Of a DNA stretch of 64,000 nucleotides, positions 33,480 to 45,708 are shown piece by piece. Made by a program: the position numbers and the translations under genes. The notes beneath the pieces are model-generated. The model searched no databases. It was not told the DNA's origin and saw only the letters and a list, made by a program, of their open reading frames with translations. The stretch is from Yponomeuta sedellus (taxonomy: Eukaryota > Arthropoda > Insecta > Lepidoptera > Yponomeutidae). Every line of letters begins with the position of its first letter. Position 1 is the stretch's first letter. Where the stretch lies: the NCBI GenBank assembly GCA_934045075.1, contig OW203734.1:12646016-12710015 (forward strand), read 5' to 3'.

Positions 33480-34294
33480 TCTTTTTTAGTCTGCTCGTTG
33501 ATCTTGACGTGCGTCTGCTGCGGCTTGTCCCGGAGCGGAAGGTATCCCTCGCGGCTGTCCGCGGCGTCCGTGGCCGTTGTCTCTGTTCCGGTGCTGGACT
33601 CGGTCGCAGTGGTCCCGGCATCTGTCGACCTCGCGTCCGCTATTGTCGGTGTCGGAGCGGTCTCCTTCACCTCTTCCCCGGAAGCTGTGGTCTGAGTCGA
33701 ATCGAAATCGACCACCGTCTCCGTACTCTCACTGTCCGATGTCACGGTAACCTCGGTATCCTGCGCCGTAGGCGTCTCCGTAGTTCGAACTATCGGCTTT
33801 ATGGTGTAATGCTTCGTAGGGCGGACGGTGGAGTCCTTTATAGTCTGAGCCGTGTCGGTAGGTTTGGTCGTCTGCGTGAGTTTCGTTTCGACGGTGGTTG
33901 GAGTCGGCGTCGTCTTCGGCTTTTTAGTTTTTAGGGGAACAGTCGCAGTCGCTGTCGGGTAGGTCGGGGGCACGGTCGTTTTAGCCTTGGTGGACTGGGA
34001 TACTTTTTTGGTCGTCGCGCGCTCTTCTACTGTCGTAGCAGCCGACTTTTCCGCGAGGGTTGTTGGGGGGATGGAGAATGTGGTCTCCGGCGGGGTTCTG
34101 TCCGCAGGGGGGTCTAAGTTGGAGTGTTTAGGGGTGCGTGAGGGTGGAAAAAAGTAGTCCATGATTGAGGGGGAGCGGTTGCGGTTGGTTGGGAGCCAGG
34201 CCCAGGGGTTGAAGTCGAGGCCACGGGCGCGCGGTGGTTCGGCGGCGGCGGCGGCGGCGGCGAGCGCGGTGAGAACAAGCAGTGAGCGGAACAT
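33479..34294 (-). CDS. Secreted or membrane-anchored mucin-like protein, first coding exon
   Basis: The start at 34294 gives MFRSLLVLTALAAAAAAAEP, a typical signal peptide with a leucine/alanine core encoded partly by a GCC run. A start 27 codons upstream (34375) would put an Arg-rich leader before it and hide the signal, so the inner start is preferred. After a short GLDFNPWAWLPTN segment the chain, residues about 60-250, is very rich in Thr, Pro, Ser, Lys and Glu, as in mucin-like, O-glycosylated extracellular proteins. The last exon residues are KINEQTKKE. The exon is 272 codons and ends at a GTCAGT donor. I do not recognise the gene. The region is GC- and CpG-richer than its surroundings, as expected near an active promoter. 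A plus-strand frame of 141 residues at 33509-33934 is its shadow. Confidence 0.65.
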
Positions 34295-34560
34295 GGCGCT
34301 GCGCGTGCGGCCGCGGCGACGAAGCGAGCGGGACTGCGCCGGCGCGAGCGCAGGCGCGCCTCCACCACCGCTCACCTACATAGCCTAGCCCCCTGTGCAT
34401 CGGTACAGTTGCAGCTCCACGGCCCGTAATTAGATTATATTTCAGTCGCAGAGAAATTGTCGATGCAATTATTTGACCGTAAACTTGTGCTCCTTCTTTC
34501 TTTGCGCAAATTGCATTCGGCGAGATGTTACGCGGGTGCGGTTGTAAAATACGGCTCATA
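34295..34560 (-). promoter_or_regulatory. Likely 5' UTR/promoter region of the mucin-like gene
   Basis: The sequence just upstream of the start is CpG-rich (34295-34375) and then drops to ordinary composition. No TATA box at a fitting distance was found, so the start site is not placed. Confidence 0.3.
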
Positions 34561-35560
34561 ACATGTCTTTGGCGTACGTGGGTTGGCTCTAAAGTTCTAG
34601 TGATCTACTGCTACTATAATTTAAGCAGTTTTACGGTTCGCCTTTAACGGCTTGCATTTATCTCGGCTGTCATGTTAATTAATCTGCTACGGTGAACCCA
34701 AAGACAGAGCATTAAAGAAATTATATTATGTTTATCGTAAGGAAAATAGTGCTGGTGATTCTGGTAAAGAGAGGCGAACCATTTTACCGTAATCCAAACA
34801 ATACATCACCGTTCAAAACGTGTCGGCACCTATGCACGTATCAGCAGAAAATCGGTCCGAATCAAGCGATGAGATGCGAAGTGAATCTCCGTCAAACAGT
34901 TTTCCACAAAACCTTTCTTTGATCCTCGCCTTTATGTCGCTCGTCATAAGAGTAACGTTAAAATTACTTACTAGATCCGTAACGATGAATTCGACGGATC
35001 GTCTACGCTCTATTTACTCAGACCCGCAATATTTACAATAGTCAAATCCCTCAATGTAGATCTACGCAAATAAATAAACAAGCAAACCAAACGTGAACCT
35101 TTGACTGTGCTAACAGAACGAAAGACAAACTTGCGGCTACTTGAGATTTTAACAAGCTGCAGTATTTATTATGCAGAGTTTTTGTACCGTGAACTTTAGG
35201 TATTCATAGTTGCTTATGCAGAGTCCTGAAGGTCGTATGCAGTCCTCGGTTTTCTCTAAAATTAATATATAACAAGCAACCACAAAATATACCGTGAAAG
35301 GCTAACAAATTCACTGACCCATTTTTTTATTCGACGTAAAATGTGGCATTTTTTGGGACTGGTTTCTAAACTTGTTTCCTAAGTTACGTATGAACCAGTT
35401 TGTGAATTTTTAGCAGCTATACCACTCGCTAACGGTGCGTGAACACATCGTGAGCAAATCTGTGTGTCTGAGGTGATCACATATCTGGACGTTGGAAATT
35501 ACATATACTATCTTATTCATTTTCTTTCTTTTTTTACCTGTGGGTATGGTTATTTACCGA
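34561..35560. other. Unassigned stretch
   Basis: Two overlapping plus frames of 64 and 73 residues (34728-35041) show no motif. Nothing else is supported. Confidence 0.35.
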
Positions 35561-35765
35561 CAACCGTTGGAGTAAACGTGTTCTTGACTGGAGACCGCGA
35601 CTCGGCAAACGTAGTGTAGAACGCCCTCCGACCAGGTGGGATGACGATCTGCGAAAAACTGCCGGCAGATGCTGGATGCGGTAAGATAAAGACAGGGCGC
35701 TGTGGCTCTCATTAGGGGAGGGCTATGTCCAGCAGTGGACTACATAATATAGCCTGAAGAAGATG
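35561..35765 (+). pseudogene. 3' end of an RTE-type LINE
   Basis: Forward translation gives DNRWSKRVLDWRPRLGKRS, then frame-disturbed GRPPTRW and DDDLRKTAGRCWM, ending after GEGYVQQ-type coding. The non-coding end reads GAGGGCTATGTCCAGCAGTG then GACTACATAATATAGCCTGA, as in the minus-strand copies at 21046 and 22212. Broken by small indels and a stop. Confidence 0.75.
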
Positions 35766-36084
35766 CTTAGTTTGTTTGTTACGTGTTAACTCGCAAATTT
35801 CTAGTACAAATTAACTTCTACATCTAAATGCGTACACACTCATTGGTTATCTTATAGTTACTGAAATGTAATAAATGCAACAGATCCCGAGCAACAGAAA
35901 TGTAATGAATGTATTTAGGATAGGACTAGGCAGGTCTTAGCGCTTACCAAACGCTCTACTGTTATAGGCATGTATTTACATACCTCTGAAATTATAATTT
36001 TCTACGTTTTTTTGTACATCTACTCTTATGTATTAGTCCAGTTCATCCATCCAGTTCAGAAGAGATCACTTTGAGTTATAAGGC

Positions 36085-36184
36085 CGCCTTCTGTACTCTT
36101 AGGTTAAGAAATATCTGTCTAATTTCCATTTTTATGTACAATAAAGTGTTTTCTATCTGTCTATCTATCTATCTATCTATCTAC
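36085..36184 (+). repeat. LINE 3' tail with TCTA microsatellite
   Basis: AGGCCGCCTTCTGTACTCTT, then TTTTATGTACAATAAAGTGT, then a run of ATCT units at about 36152-36184. This is the 3' end form of a CR1-like insect LINE that terminates in a short tandem repeat. Confidence 0.55.
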
Positions 36185-37050
36185 GTTTCAGGATTTTCCG
36201 GTGCTAATTCTAGAGTAGATCCGCGCAGCTACTGGCTCAAGCGAAAAAAACTTAAGTTCTTTCCACTCGATAAGATCTTGAGAAGTGTATTGTTTCCCGA
36301 TCTCGTAGGGTTCATGTGAAATATGTTGTGTGGCGTTGACAGTTCAATAACACAGCCTTCAGTCGCTACAGGTGTTAGAGTGACGCTAACTAGTGTTACG
36401 TGTTACCCCATTGCTTTACACGTCCGTGATTTATCTAGCCCAGAGTTGAGCACGCGAGCGTATATGGAGCACGTTACAGTAAAATTGTAAACAAGACGGG
36501 CTAATTAAAATTACTTCGTTAATAATCCGTGGAGGTCGTGCGCGTCTGTTGTTTTTTTAGATTCTATAGGGTTTTTATTTGTGAGTAAAACATGTAACGA
36601 ACACACATAACAGGCTTAAATAACAATGAAGATAGGATGGCACCCAAAGCAGAGAGTGTAAATTTTAACGCGCACATGCACTGTGGCGAAATACGTTTGT
36701 TTGCTTAATTTTTTTTGCTGCGTTTGTACAATGTATATGTCTAATAAAATCTCTACGTACATGTAAAAATGGGGAGGTCTGGTTGATTTTCCCGTCAGTC
36801 CTGTGGGACCCTCGAAATCGCGAATAATATCTCAATACGTCGTTGATATTGTCAAAAAATTGATATTTATTTTCTATTTCTCATCTACATTAAAGAAGAC
36901 GTTGATTCTAAAGTAGGTGTCATTATAAACCTGAACCTGATTAGGTGAGGATTATGATGTCTTGCTATCTTTCTAATTTTTAAATCTTCATACAAATTGA
37001 TAAAAAAACAGAAACGATTTGTTTCAATGTGACATTTTGCAATCAAAATC
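36185..37050. other. Unassigned stretch
   Basis: No open frame or recognised repeat. Confidence 0.4.
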
Positions 37051-37051
37051 A

Positions 37052-37336
37052 AATCAACCCTTGTATGTCCCCACTGCTAGGCCGCGAGTCTTTTTCTTTA
37101 TAGAATGAGGGTTAGGCCACACTCCACCACGGGGGCCAAGTCCGGGTTGGTGGAGGATTGTAAGAGAATGGCGGGCCTTACTGTCAGAAGTTATCAAGCC
37201 GCCCATAAGGCCTCTGACATGATACCAACGGCTTAACGTGCCTTGCGGAACACGGAAGCCCTCGGAAAAATGCCACTAGCGGTAGTCACGGAACGGTCAC
37301 CCATCCTGTACGTACCTGACCACGCCTGTTGATTGA
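37052..37336 (-). mobile_element. 5S rRNA-derived SINE, minus strand
   Basis: The minus strand reads AACAGGCGTGGTCAGGTACG then GGATGGGTGACCGTTCCGTG, a good box C, and continues through GCCACTAGC-type and CTTCTGACAGTAAGGCCCGC motifs to a ...GGGGACATACAAGGG end. The 5S head is slightly shortened at the box A side. Confidence 0.7.
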
Positions 37337-37339
37337 TTT

Positions 37340-38105
37340 TGCAATATCAACGACGAATTACTCAAAAAGTAACAGCCTACTTTTTATCCGAAGAAGTCGC
37401 AGGTTATATCAAATTAATCAAATTACTTCTGCCTATGAGTCGCTTAAACTGTGTCCAAGTGGAGAGAAATCGTCCCAACTCCGTTAGGCGGCGCCGGCGC
37501 AAATGGACCGCCCCTCCCGCCATAAGTCACAGCTCACTATGTCCAACCAGAGGCATTACCGTCAATCGGGCAGCATGCTCCAAGACGAAGTGCTTTTAAG
37601 AGCTAACATATTGCTGCACTAGTTGTTCCCGCGTGTTCGCATGGTGTTGGGATAAATAGTGTCCTATGCGATCAAACCATATCCAGTATTTGTATGGTTT
37701 TATTTGTGCATTGTATCGAAATCTTTGGGATTTGAGACGAATTGACATGATTTCTCTGAGAGGACTCGATGTGCTTGCGACTTTTTCCGTGTTTATCAAG
37801 ATCATGGCCTATTTGTGTGTCCTATCCAAATCGGTTTAAGCGAGGTTACGTGACGATCATTTAAACACACGAACTGAAAGTTTGTTAATATTAGTGGAAA
37901 GATGTATTGATAGACGATCAACGAAAATTGAGACATGAATTTTGCGTTGATTGGGGCATATGGCGAGAAATGACCAGTTTCACTATTAAATTCAGTTTAA
38001 AAAATATATATTATTATAGATTGTCATTTTACTAACTCAATTTAGGAATTTTATCAAATCATTTAAGAAGAAATAGAATAGGATAGAATTATGTTTATTT
38101 GGTAC
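37340..38105. other. Unassigned stretch
   Basis: The 88-residue plus frame at 37333-37599 begins inside SINE flanking sequence and has an RRRRRK patch but no domain. Not called. Confidence 0.35.
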
Positions 38106-38107
38106 AA

Positions 38108-38212
38108 TATTAAAAACCTATTTAGAGGCTAAAAATTCCACCCATGCCGGGATCGAACCCGCGACCTGTGGCTAACTGTGCGCTCCTTAGCACGGGTTAG
38201 TGCATTAAAAAG
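38108..38212. mobile_element. Folded fragment of the 309-bp tRNA-like unit
   Basis: TAAAAACCTATTTAGAGGCT then CACCCATGCCGGGATCGAAC runs forward. After GGCTAACTGTGCG the sequence flips to CTCCTTAGCACGGGTTAGTG then CATTAAAA, which is the other end of the unit in inverted orientation. So here too the unit is in a foldback arrangement. Confidence 0.65.
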
Positions 38213-39850
38213 AACATAAACATGTGGGTGGTGGTCCTTAGCACGTATAATTGGTACAATATGTTATTTTAAAATCTTCCGTGACATGCTCACTTAAATA
38301 TTTGACTAAATCCCAGTTCATGTCAGATCCCTCATACAAGATATACAAAGGTAAGTCAATACAGCATGCGAAATCTAGACTACCCAAGGACTACGTTGAT
38401 GTTAAACCGACGGTTCCCTTACTCGATTTTATGCCTTATCGCTATGCAAATCCGAACCAAATTGGCATTTCAGTTGCTGCTACTGAAATTGACACATTAA
38501 TTACCTAGAGCCACGATGCCGCTTAATGATAAAATCGACAAAGCATATATAAATAGAGTAAACCAGATCGGTTCCTAACGGCCATGGGAGCCGACCAGTC
38601 GGGGATTCAAATAAAGTGGATGAGAAAACGGAAACGGAAAGTTAATAATACTTGATAAAACTTACACTAATATTATTATTTTTAAAATTAATGCTACTTA
38701 GCATTATCTACCAGCTAACCTACGTTTTAGAGACAAGATTAGCAGGTAGTGCTATATATAGTTATATAAATCGTCAGGAAATATGTAGGTATATATATCC
38801 ATATTGATATGTACTATTATTATTATTGATGTATATATTGATTTGTAAGATACATGGAGTGCTTACGTTCCTTTGCTACATCGATAAGAACCTTGAGGGT
38901 ATGTAATGGCGTAGTTACTTTCATCACAAACCTTACAGGGTCGATACTCGATTACTTAAGTAACTTTACGTATCTTCTTTAATTGTTCATGAATGCATTG
39001 AATAAATTAAATGAAATTGAAAAAAACACCTATTTCTGAGTGAATCCGGATGAATCAGAACTGATATTAATAAGTATAAGTATAACCACTTATTTTTCTT
39101 ACAATACCAAAAAATAACACAAATTGTTAATCTACTGTACGCAGCTGCTGTCAGTTGGTAAAACACCATACACTCACTCCTTATTTTTATTTCTATTACT
39201 TAATTTATTTTTGGTTTAGTAAATTAATTCGTGCACAACTGTACCTAACATACAAGAAAAAAATTGCAAAATAAAAGGAATGATTTTGTTCTGTCTGATA
39301 TTAGTTATGTATGTCTAAACTTTGTCTTTATAATCTCTGGTGTAAACTTAAATCGGCACAGCGCTTTCTGATTTGACAGCTGATTTACGTGTGACACTGA
39401 CCATGCGAAACGTGGTGATCGCTAGCATGTGACACAAGTTCAACGTCCAATTATGTAATTCCAATCGCCATTAATGGCGATAGACATATTCTGTAATGCT
39501 GAGGCCTCAATTAGCTATTAGTATATGCGCTTCGACTTTTGAGTGAAGGTGCCAAACAATTTTCAAAAATGATAATTACTAATACTATCACAACAATACT
39601 CATTCGATGCAAATAACAAACAGATTCATATGAATAAATTGCAGACAGTCTACATATTTGGTGAAAAACTGACGACCCAACTATTTTCGTAAGCCATATT
39701 TTCTCCAGTCTCTGCATAGCGTGCTAACCGCAGTTCTACCCCTATATTAAGCACAACAAATCCTTAGCGATCACAATCATCTAACTGTCAAATTAGTACG
39801 AAATTAGACAGACGATTGGAATAGTGGCCATAAGAATATGACCTTTTAGG
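38213..39850. other. Unassigned stretch
   Basis: The 85-residue plus frame at 38251-38508 lacks motifs. Nothing else supported. Confidence 0.35.
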
Positions 39851-39854
39851 AATA

Positions 39855-39937
39855 TGGCCACCAATTATACTCTGAATCTCTACATGTTTTATAATATGTG
39901 CTCTGGTGTACAATAAAGAATATTGTTATCTTATTTT
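39855..39937 (+). repeat. LINE 3' tail
   Basis: GGCCACCAATTATACTCTGA then CTCTGGTGTACAATAAAGAA and TATTGTTATCTTATT; sister of 56795-56880 and 9903-10033. Confidence 0.6.
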
Positions 39938-40377
39938 AACAATTTACAACAACAAAAAAACATTTAACGATTTATACACACTGCAATGCATTATCCAGTG
40001 TAACCACTGTGTGGGAAAAATGCAAAAGGGCTCTGACTCACCATAAGGTAGAGAGTGATACTCCAGCGCTGGTCTTCCGTCAGTACCCATCAGAAGGCGC
40101 AGCGAAGAAAACGATAGACGATAGAAAGGATAGAAGAAAACGATAGACCCCAAGGGCACTGACACTTTGGGCTAAAATCTACTATCAACTCCTCTGTACC
40201 TAAAGTACTCCTAGTGACGCCTGAGACACTGTGGCTTTGTAAGACCTTATCATGTATTCCGAAACTTTATATGGGACTTTTCTTTCCATCGGTACTAAAC
40301 ATCTTAGAGCTGCATGCACAGAAAATCAGTAGCGATGAATGTCGATGAATGACTGCTAGGTATTTTTTCGATACATA

Positions 40378-40452
40378 GATAATCTCCCGCCTGTATCCCG
40401 GAGGGTTAGGCGGAGACCAGGGTTTGCCATTTGTCACGTTCCTGACAAATCT
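40378..40452 (+). mobile_element. Dispersed repeat, GGGGTAGGCAGAGACC family
   Basis: CCGCCTGTATCCCGGAGGGT then TAGGCGGAGACCAGGGTTTG and CACGTTCCTGACA. A diverged copy. Confidence 0.5.
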
Positions 40453-41730
40453 TTTTAACCACCTCATCAACATGGTTAATAATGGTTTGATTTCCCTATT
40501 TTTTCTCTTTATTAAAATAAGAAAATTTTATTGCAAATTAAGTTTGTATCTTGGCTCCCAAACTAGGATTCCCTGCGCTTTGGGTAGCAAGGCTACTTCC
40601 GTGTACTTAACTTAAATGTTACCTATTTTTTTTAACACTAATGTATCACTGTTCCGTCGTTATTACGATAACCATTGCCGCTACACATTTAGTTTGCGGA
40701 TTCAAAAGTTGACTCATCAACTGGTACGCAGATAGCCGTCGCACGCGCAGCACATGCATAATGCAGCATGCATTGGGGACAACTCATGTGTTGCCGGAAA
40801 CTACGGCAGGTTGGCGTTAACTACTACGCGAGTTTGTCCGTGTAAGATTCCGTCTTCATTCCCTTTGGGGTTTTCAGTGTGAAATATCAATTTATGAAGT
40901 TATAGATTTAACGGATTGAATCGCGAATATTTACTCGGTAAACTTAATTACCTCATTTGCCGACATTGGGTAGACTGAAGAGGTAAGGGTAGACTAAAGT
41001 GGCGAGTACAGTAAATTCCCGTTAATTATTCTATTATGAGTATTGCGAATCATTAAAAAATACTATCTATTTATGCAAAAACGACAGGTATACGTCAAGT
41101 CCGGCCTTTGTGGCTCTTTATGGCGTCGAAGGAGGATTTTGTTACATTTTGTGACCAAAATATGCTGTGTAATTAATTTTTTAAGCTTATCAAAAATTTT
41201 AACTTTACGACCTCAAGTCTAAGCAATGGCATGCGTCAGGCGAGTTAAGCCATTTATTTTGCTGAAGTAAATTAACGTAGAGATCCATGGTGTAACGCTT
41301 ATAATGGTAGCAGACGAGCCTAGATATGAAATACAAGTATGATTTTTTTCTGATGCCAGAATATACGATTTTGTAGGCACAGCACCGTTATTACCATTAT
41401 ACTCTTACCAGGATTCTACAAAATACATTTAGATCGATGATTATTTAGCAGTAACCATTTTTAATTTAATTATTATTTTTAATTATTCAATTAAAGTTTT
41501 GACTGTGTTCTAGACTTTACATGTGTTTTATTTAGGTCAACTACTTAATTTAGATCATTTACATGCTGCTACCTTACACCTGAGATTTCCGCACTTAGCC
41601 TCATAAGCTTCATTGTACGTAGCGAGTGCTGAGATACGTAAACACTTCGGACACTAGGTTTTCATTCACTGATAGCCAGTGGTATTTTATTTATATTTTT
41701 ACATTTGTCGATCTTACAGCTTGTATATTA
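40453..41730. other. Unassigned stretch
   Basis: A repeat fragment at about 40965-41020 (GGGTAGACTGAAGAGGTAAG, then GGTAGACTAAAGTGGCGAGT) shares its end with 19320-19350. No gene supported. Confidence 0.35.
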
Positions 41731-41734
41731 TTGC

Positions 41735-41850
41735 TTCTGTAACTTCACAAATGTACATAACTTAGAAAACAAAGTCATTGGCAGTCGAGATTCGAACCCA
41801 CGATGTCCCGATTGAAAAGCCGATGTTCTACCGTTCCTGCTACCTTTTTA
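41735..41850 (-). mobile_element. tRNA-derived SINE, second family
   Basis: The minus strand reads GTAGCAGGAACGGTAGAACA then TCGGCTTTTCAATC and GTGGGTTCGAATCTCGACTG, tRNA-like head with box B, followed by AAGTTATGTACATTTGTGAA, the body shared with 12541. Confidence 0.6.
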
Positions 41851-42381
41851 ATATAATTGACAACATTTCATATTTTACAACGCGCAAATCTAAAAATACC
41901 GTTTCTTGATTTTGCTATCTGGATTACGAAAAAAATATTTAGAATTTTTATTATTGCTTAATTTTAGAGAAAATAAATAAAAACCAAAAATTGTGTGATG
42001 ACGTCACACATACGGTGGAATGAGGAGGTACCGTTGCCTAATATTAGAAATGATTTGACACCATGTCATTTTCAATTTCATTCAAATTTCATGTCGGAGA
42101 AATTACTTTTCCTTTCCTTAATTCCAATGGTTTTTAAAAAGGCGGTAAGGGTGTTAGTATTATTAAGCCGTATGTGTGACATCATTTGGCGGTTACGTCC
42201 TTTTAGAATAAGACGAAATGCAAACAGAAAATTATGAATGAAAATTTTCTATAATAAAAAAATATGGGTCGTTTTATTTCGTATCTAGTTTCCTTTAAAA
42301 CAGTAAAATACGTATGCTAAAAAGTTTAAATGTTGTGAATTGTGATAATACCATTTGAACCCAAAAATAGCCAAAGACTGA

Positions 42382-42536
42382 TATAAAAGCGCGTAGTACG
42401 GCGTTGGTCACTAGTATGTGGATTTTTAGTTCGAGCGAGTGAAAATCCACGAGCTGGTTTGCGTACCTGTTTCTGGATGTTTAATTGTCACTTAGGCATG
42501 TTGTTTGATCTGAGTAGAGTTATTATCTTGTTAAAG
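42382..42536 (+). promoter_or_regulatory. Possible TATA/initiator core promoter with short leader
   Basis: TATAAAA at 42382-42388 lies about 28 bases before TCACTAG, with the initiator-like A at 42410. A possible donor AAAG|GTAGTC follows near 42536. No coding exon can be tied to it. The motif pair is short and could be chance. Confidence 0.2.
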
Positions 42537-42539
42537 GTA

Positions 42540-43420
42540 GTCCTCATCTTAGTATACTATACGAGTTCTTCGTAGAGGGTGCGTTTTGCTGTCTAACATA
42601 TAATCACTATGTGCATGAAACGTGCTTCTTATTTACATTTCTGAGGTAATTCTGCCAGAGATACCGTGTAATATTATTTACGTGTAACAGAGGTGCGTGT
42701 AATTAGTGATATGTGAAAAGTTTGACTGTAATTTGTCAAGTCCATGAAGCTTAAAAATGGTATTGATCGAAAATTCAGCTGCCGATTACTTGAAATATAA
42801 CTATTGTTATGAAAATAATGGTGTGAATTTGATTAGATGTAAGGATTAATAAGCTGTCGACTGTGCTTAATATACATGAAGGAAAAATATTTGCTTTCAA
42901 CTTTTCGTTGAGGTTCTACAAATAATTTACTAGGCAGACAGACCACACACTTGTTTTAGGTTTCACTATATTCATAAAGGACCCTTGACGTTCCAAGTTT
43001 GTTTCAACATGTCAACGATGATACGAAAAACACTTTCAAAAACAGAGGTATTCTCTATCTAGAAATACAGAACTGTCACTTGCGACTTGGTTATTATGTC
43101 CTTGTGTGGTATTCGACACCGCGTTGAATTTTGCACCGTATCAGACTATTACGAGTATATACCAATCTACTCTCTTAGATGAGCTTTTATATTGTTACGG
43201 GAACCAAATTTGGTCCTAAAAATACTATCGCAATGTAACTGCTCAGTGTTTTTGAAATTTCTTCTTATTTGATGTTTTTGTACGTTATTATAAGTAATTA
43301 TATTCTCGCACTCTTTTACTATTTGGTATCAATATATTTTCGATTAAATTATTTATGTCCATGCACCTACCAACCAACTATATTCTTCATGCAATCCACG
43401 CCATTCAAAGGTTGTCTGGA
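42540..43420. other. Unassigned stretch
   Basis: No recognisable gene; the 81-residue frame at 43269-43514 runs into a LINE tail. Confidence 0.35.
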
Positions 43421-43429
43421 AGAGACCGC

Positions 43430-43547
43430 TTTTAGCTATAAGACCGTCAATTGTATAACATTACTTAAATTTAAGAAGTCATGGTTGTATTGTTTTTTTC
43501 TGGTTGTGCAATAAAGTATTCTCTATATCTATCTGTCTATTATTGGC
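43430..43547 (+). repeat. LINE 3' tail
   Basis: AAGACCGTCAATTGTATAAC then TTTCTGGTTGTGCAATAAAG and a TCTATCTGTCTA end; like 36085-36184. Confidence 0.5.
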
Positions 43548-43560
43548 ATTATTATACGTT

Positions 43561-43840
43561 ACTAGCTGATCCCGCAATCTTGGTTTTGCCATATTAAAGC
43601 CTACGACGTATTCTCAGATCTATCAAATATTGTGTATATTACGTAAAAGCAATTATAAAAATCGGTGCAGCTGTTTCGAAAAAGTTCGATAGCATAAACT
43701 GCGACACAATATTTTTATGTATTAAAGTTTAATACATAAAAATATTGTGTAATAATTAAACCATCTCACCCCGCAAACGTTGTTTTGTCATATTAATTAG
43801 TTTATGACCCTGTCTCAGAGCTAACAAATATAAATATAAA
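43561..43840 (+). repeat. Two GGTCAGCTAGT-family pieces around a perfect inverted repeat
   Basis: ACTAGCTGATCCCGCAATCT then TGGTTTTGCCATATTAA at 43561 recurs as CACCCCGCAAACGTTGTTTT then GTCATATTAA at 43768. Between them 43704-43726 and 43728-43750 are 23-bp perfect inverted repeats around a single G. Confidence 0.6.
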
Positions 43841-44332
43841 AAAAGAATATGATATAACAACCAACGAAGTTTTAAGTAATGTGTTGTTGCAATAAATGTT
43901 TTTTCTTTCTTTACACGAAATATGTAGTGTCAGAAGAGAATGAGACATTTGCTTGTACCAGAGTTTTAACAAGTCATTTCCACTGAAGAGGAAAGTATTT
44001 CCAAACTGGGCCGCTCTCAGTATTCGCGTTCTATTTGTTCCCGAAGTGGATCAATTATCATTTTCGTTTTCTGTTTTATGTTAATGACTTTCATTATTTT
44101 CGGTATAAAAAGTCGGTACTTGAAACGTGCAAATAAGGTTAACACTCTAGTGAAAGTGATCGTAAATTTAAGATGTAATCAGACGATATTGGCCTTTTAT
44201 ATTTAACTGTCATTCCAGTGGCCTGTAATGCTTATTGTTAACTCCAGTTGGCAGTTTTATTGTCGTGGCAGCTATCTTGTTATTTCGTGAGAAATTGAAA
44301 TTATTTTTGTACCGTGCCTTACACAATCGATA

Positions 44333-44419
44333 TCAACCTTTGTATGCCCCCACTGCTGGGAAACGGGTCTCTTCCTGCAACGTATGAAAGTTAGCCATAC
44401 TCCACCACGGGGGCCAAGA
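44333..44419 (-). mobile_element. 5S-derived SINE, 3' end only
   Basis: TATGCCCCCACTGCTGGGAA then CATACTCCACCACGGGGGCC matches the 3' ends of the copies at 45709 and 37052. The 5S-like head is absent. Confidence 0.65.
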
Positions 44420-45705
44420 CATAATATTCAATATGATAAAGAAAGAAAAAATTATTGTTAAATAAAACTGCGTGGTAATATTAATATTAATTGTAGCCAA
44501 GTAGACATAACAAAATATAAAGACAAAAGGCATTTTTCTTAAAAAGAAACATTACTGGAGACGAGCTTAAATTAGTAGTTTAATGTTTGTCATTCGACCT
44601 TTCTTTCACTTATCTGAGACAGATGTAATCGATCCTTTCGCTCTTTCTTCTTCTAATGAATTAAAAAATATTCATTACAGACACAAAATATTTACTTAAA
44701 CTCCGCAGTATATTGAAAGTAACAATAGTTAGTTACTTTCAAGGTAAAATTATAAACGTTAAATTCTTAATTTAAGTCGGTAGTCACATACTTGAATTTT
44801 TGTCGAAACATTCGGAATGTGTACCTAGTGCTTGCGAAAGTTTTAGTTCCAAAACGTAAAATTGGTAATGCAGAAGAATGAAAGAGTAGGTTAAGAGGAA
44901 GGTAAGAAATAAACCCCACGGATATTATTTTCCAAAAACATATGAATATGTGTTTTTACTTAATCCTACAGGGAAAAAATGTTAACATAGTAAATTATGT
45001 GTACTATACCTGATCTCATAGGACTCGTGGCATAGCGTAAGACTTAATAGTATGCAAGTAACTAAAATAAACAAATTTTGTGAAAGTTGTTTAGACTTTC
45101 TGTAACTTATCAAGTAAAAAGAATGATAAAATTGATTAATTTGAAAATGGTAAATCACCTTTTAAATAGATTGAATGTAGAAAGATCAAAATAATTAACG
45201 CTATCAATGTAGGAAAGTTATCGGTGCTGCCTGTTTCCGTTGATTTGCTCGTTACTGTTTCTTCCATCTGGGACAGCCTTACTTCTTCAACTTTTCATAT
45301 TAGTGACCCAGACATGCTTACTATTAGAACACTGTCAGAGGTCTCCACTTTATTACGATGCGAAGATATAAGTCCACGTTTCTATTTCTGCATCTCACAC
45401 GTTTCAAGTACAGTTTATCTTCGCACACCGTTTAAAGCGGACTAATTAGTTGTGATGCGTTTAAAATCGTTTATCCTCCATTCTGGAGTCGAGAGACAGA
45501 TTTATGCTAACTTACTTACTTTCGCTGCCATAGATACTACGCGGAGTTCGCTTAGGCAAAATCATTAACAGACACAGCTACACCTCTGAACGGTAACCAG
45601 ATACGTACATCCATCGTAATATCCGTTTAAGGTCAAGTTCAAAATATGAATTTTTACCTGCAGAATTTTTTAATTAGCTACACACTGCTAAATGCATCGA
45701 TATCA
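44420..45705. other. Unassigned stretch
   Basis: No supported gene; plus frame 45224-45445 (73 residues) has no motif. Confidence 0.35.
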
Positions 45706-45708
45706 GGG

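Noticed and set aside
33509..33934. 141-residue plus-strand frame
   Set aside because: Arg/Leu/Ser-rich antisense shadow of the Thr-rich minus-strand exon; no start context or motif.
34295..34375. Upstream start for the mucin-like protein
   Set aside because: Adds an Arg-rich leader of 27 residues before an obvious signal peptide; the inner Met fits a secreted protein better.
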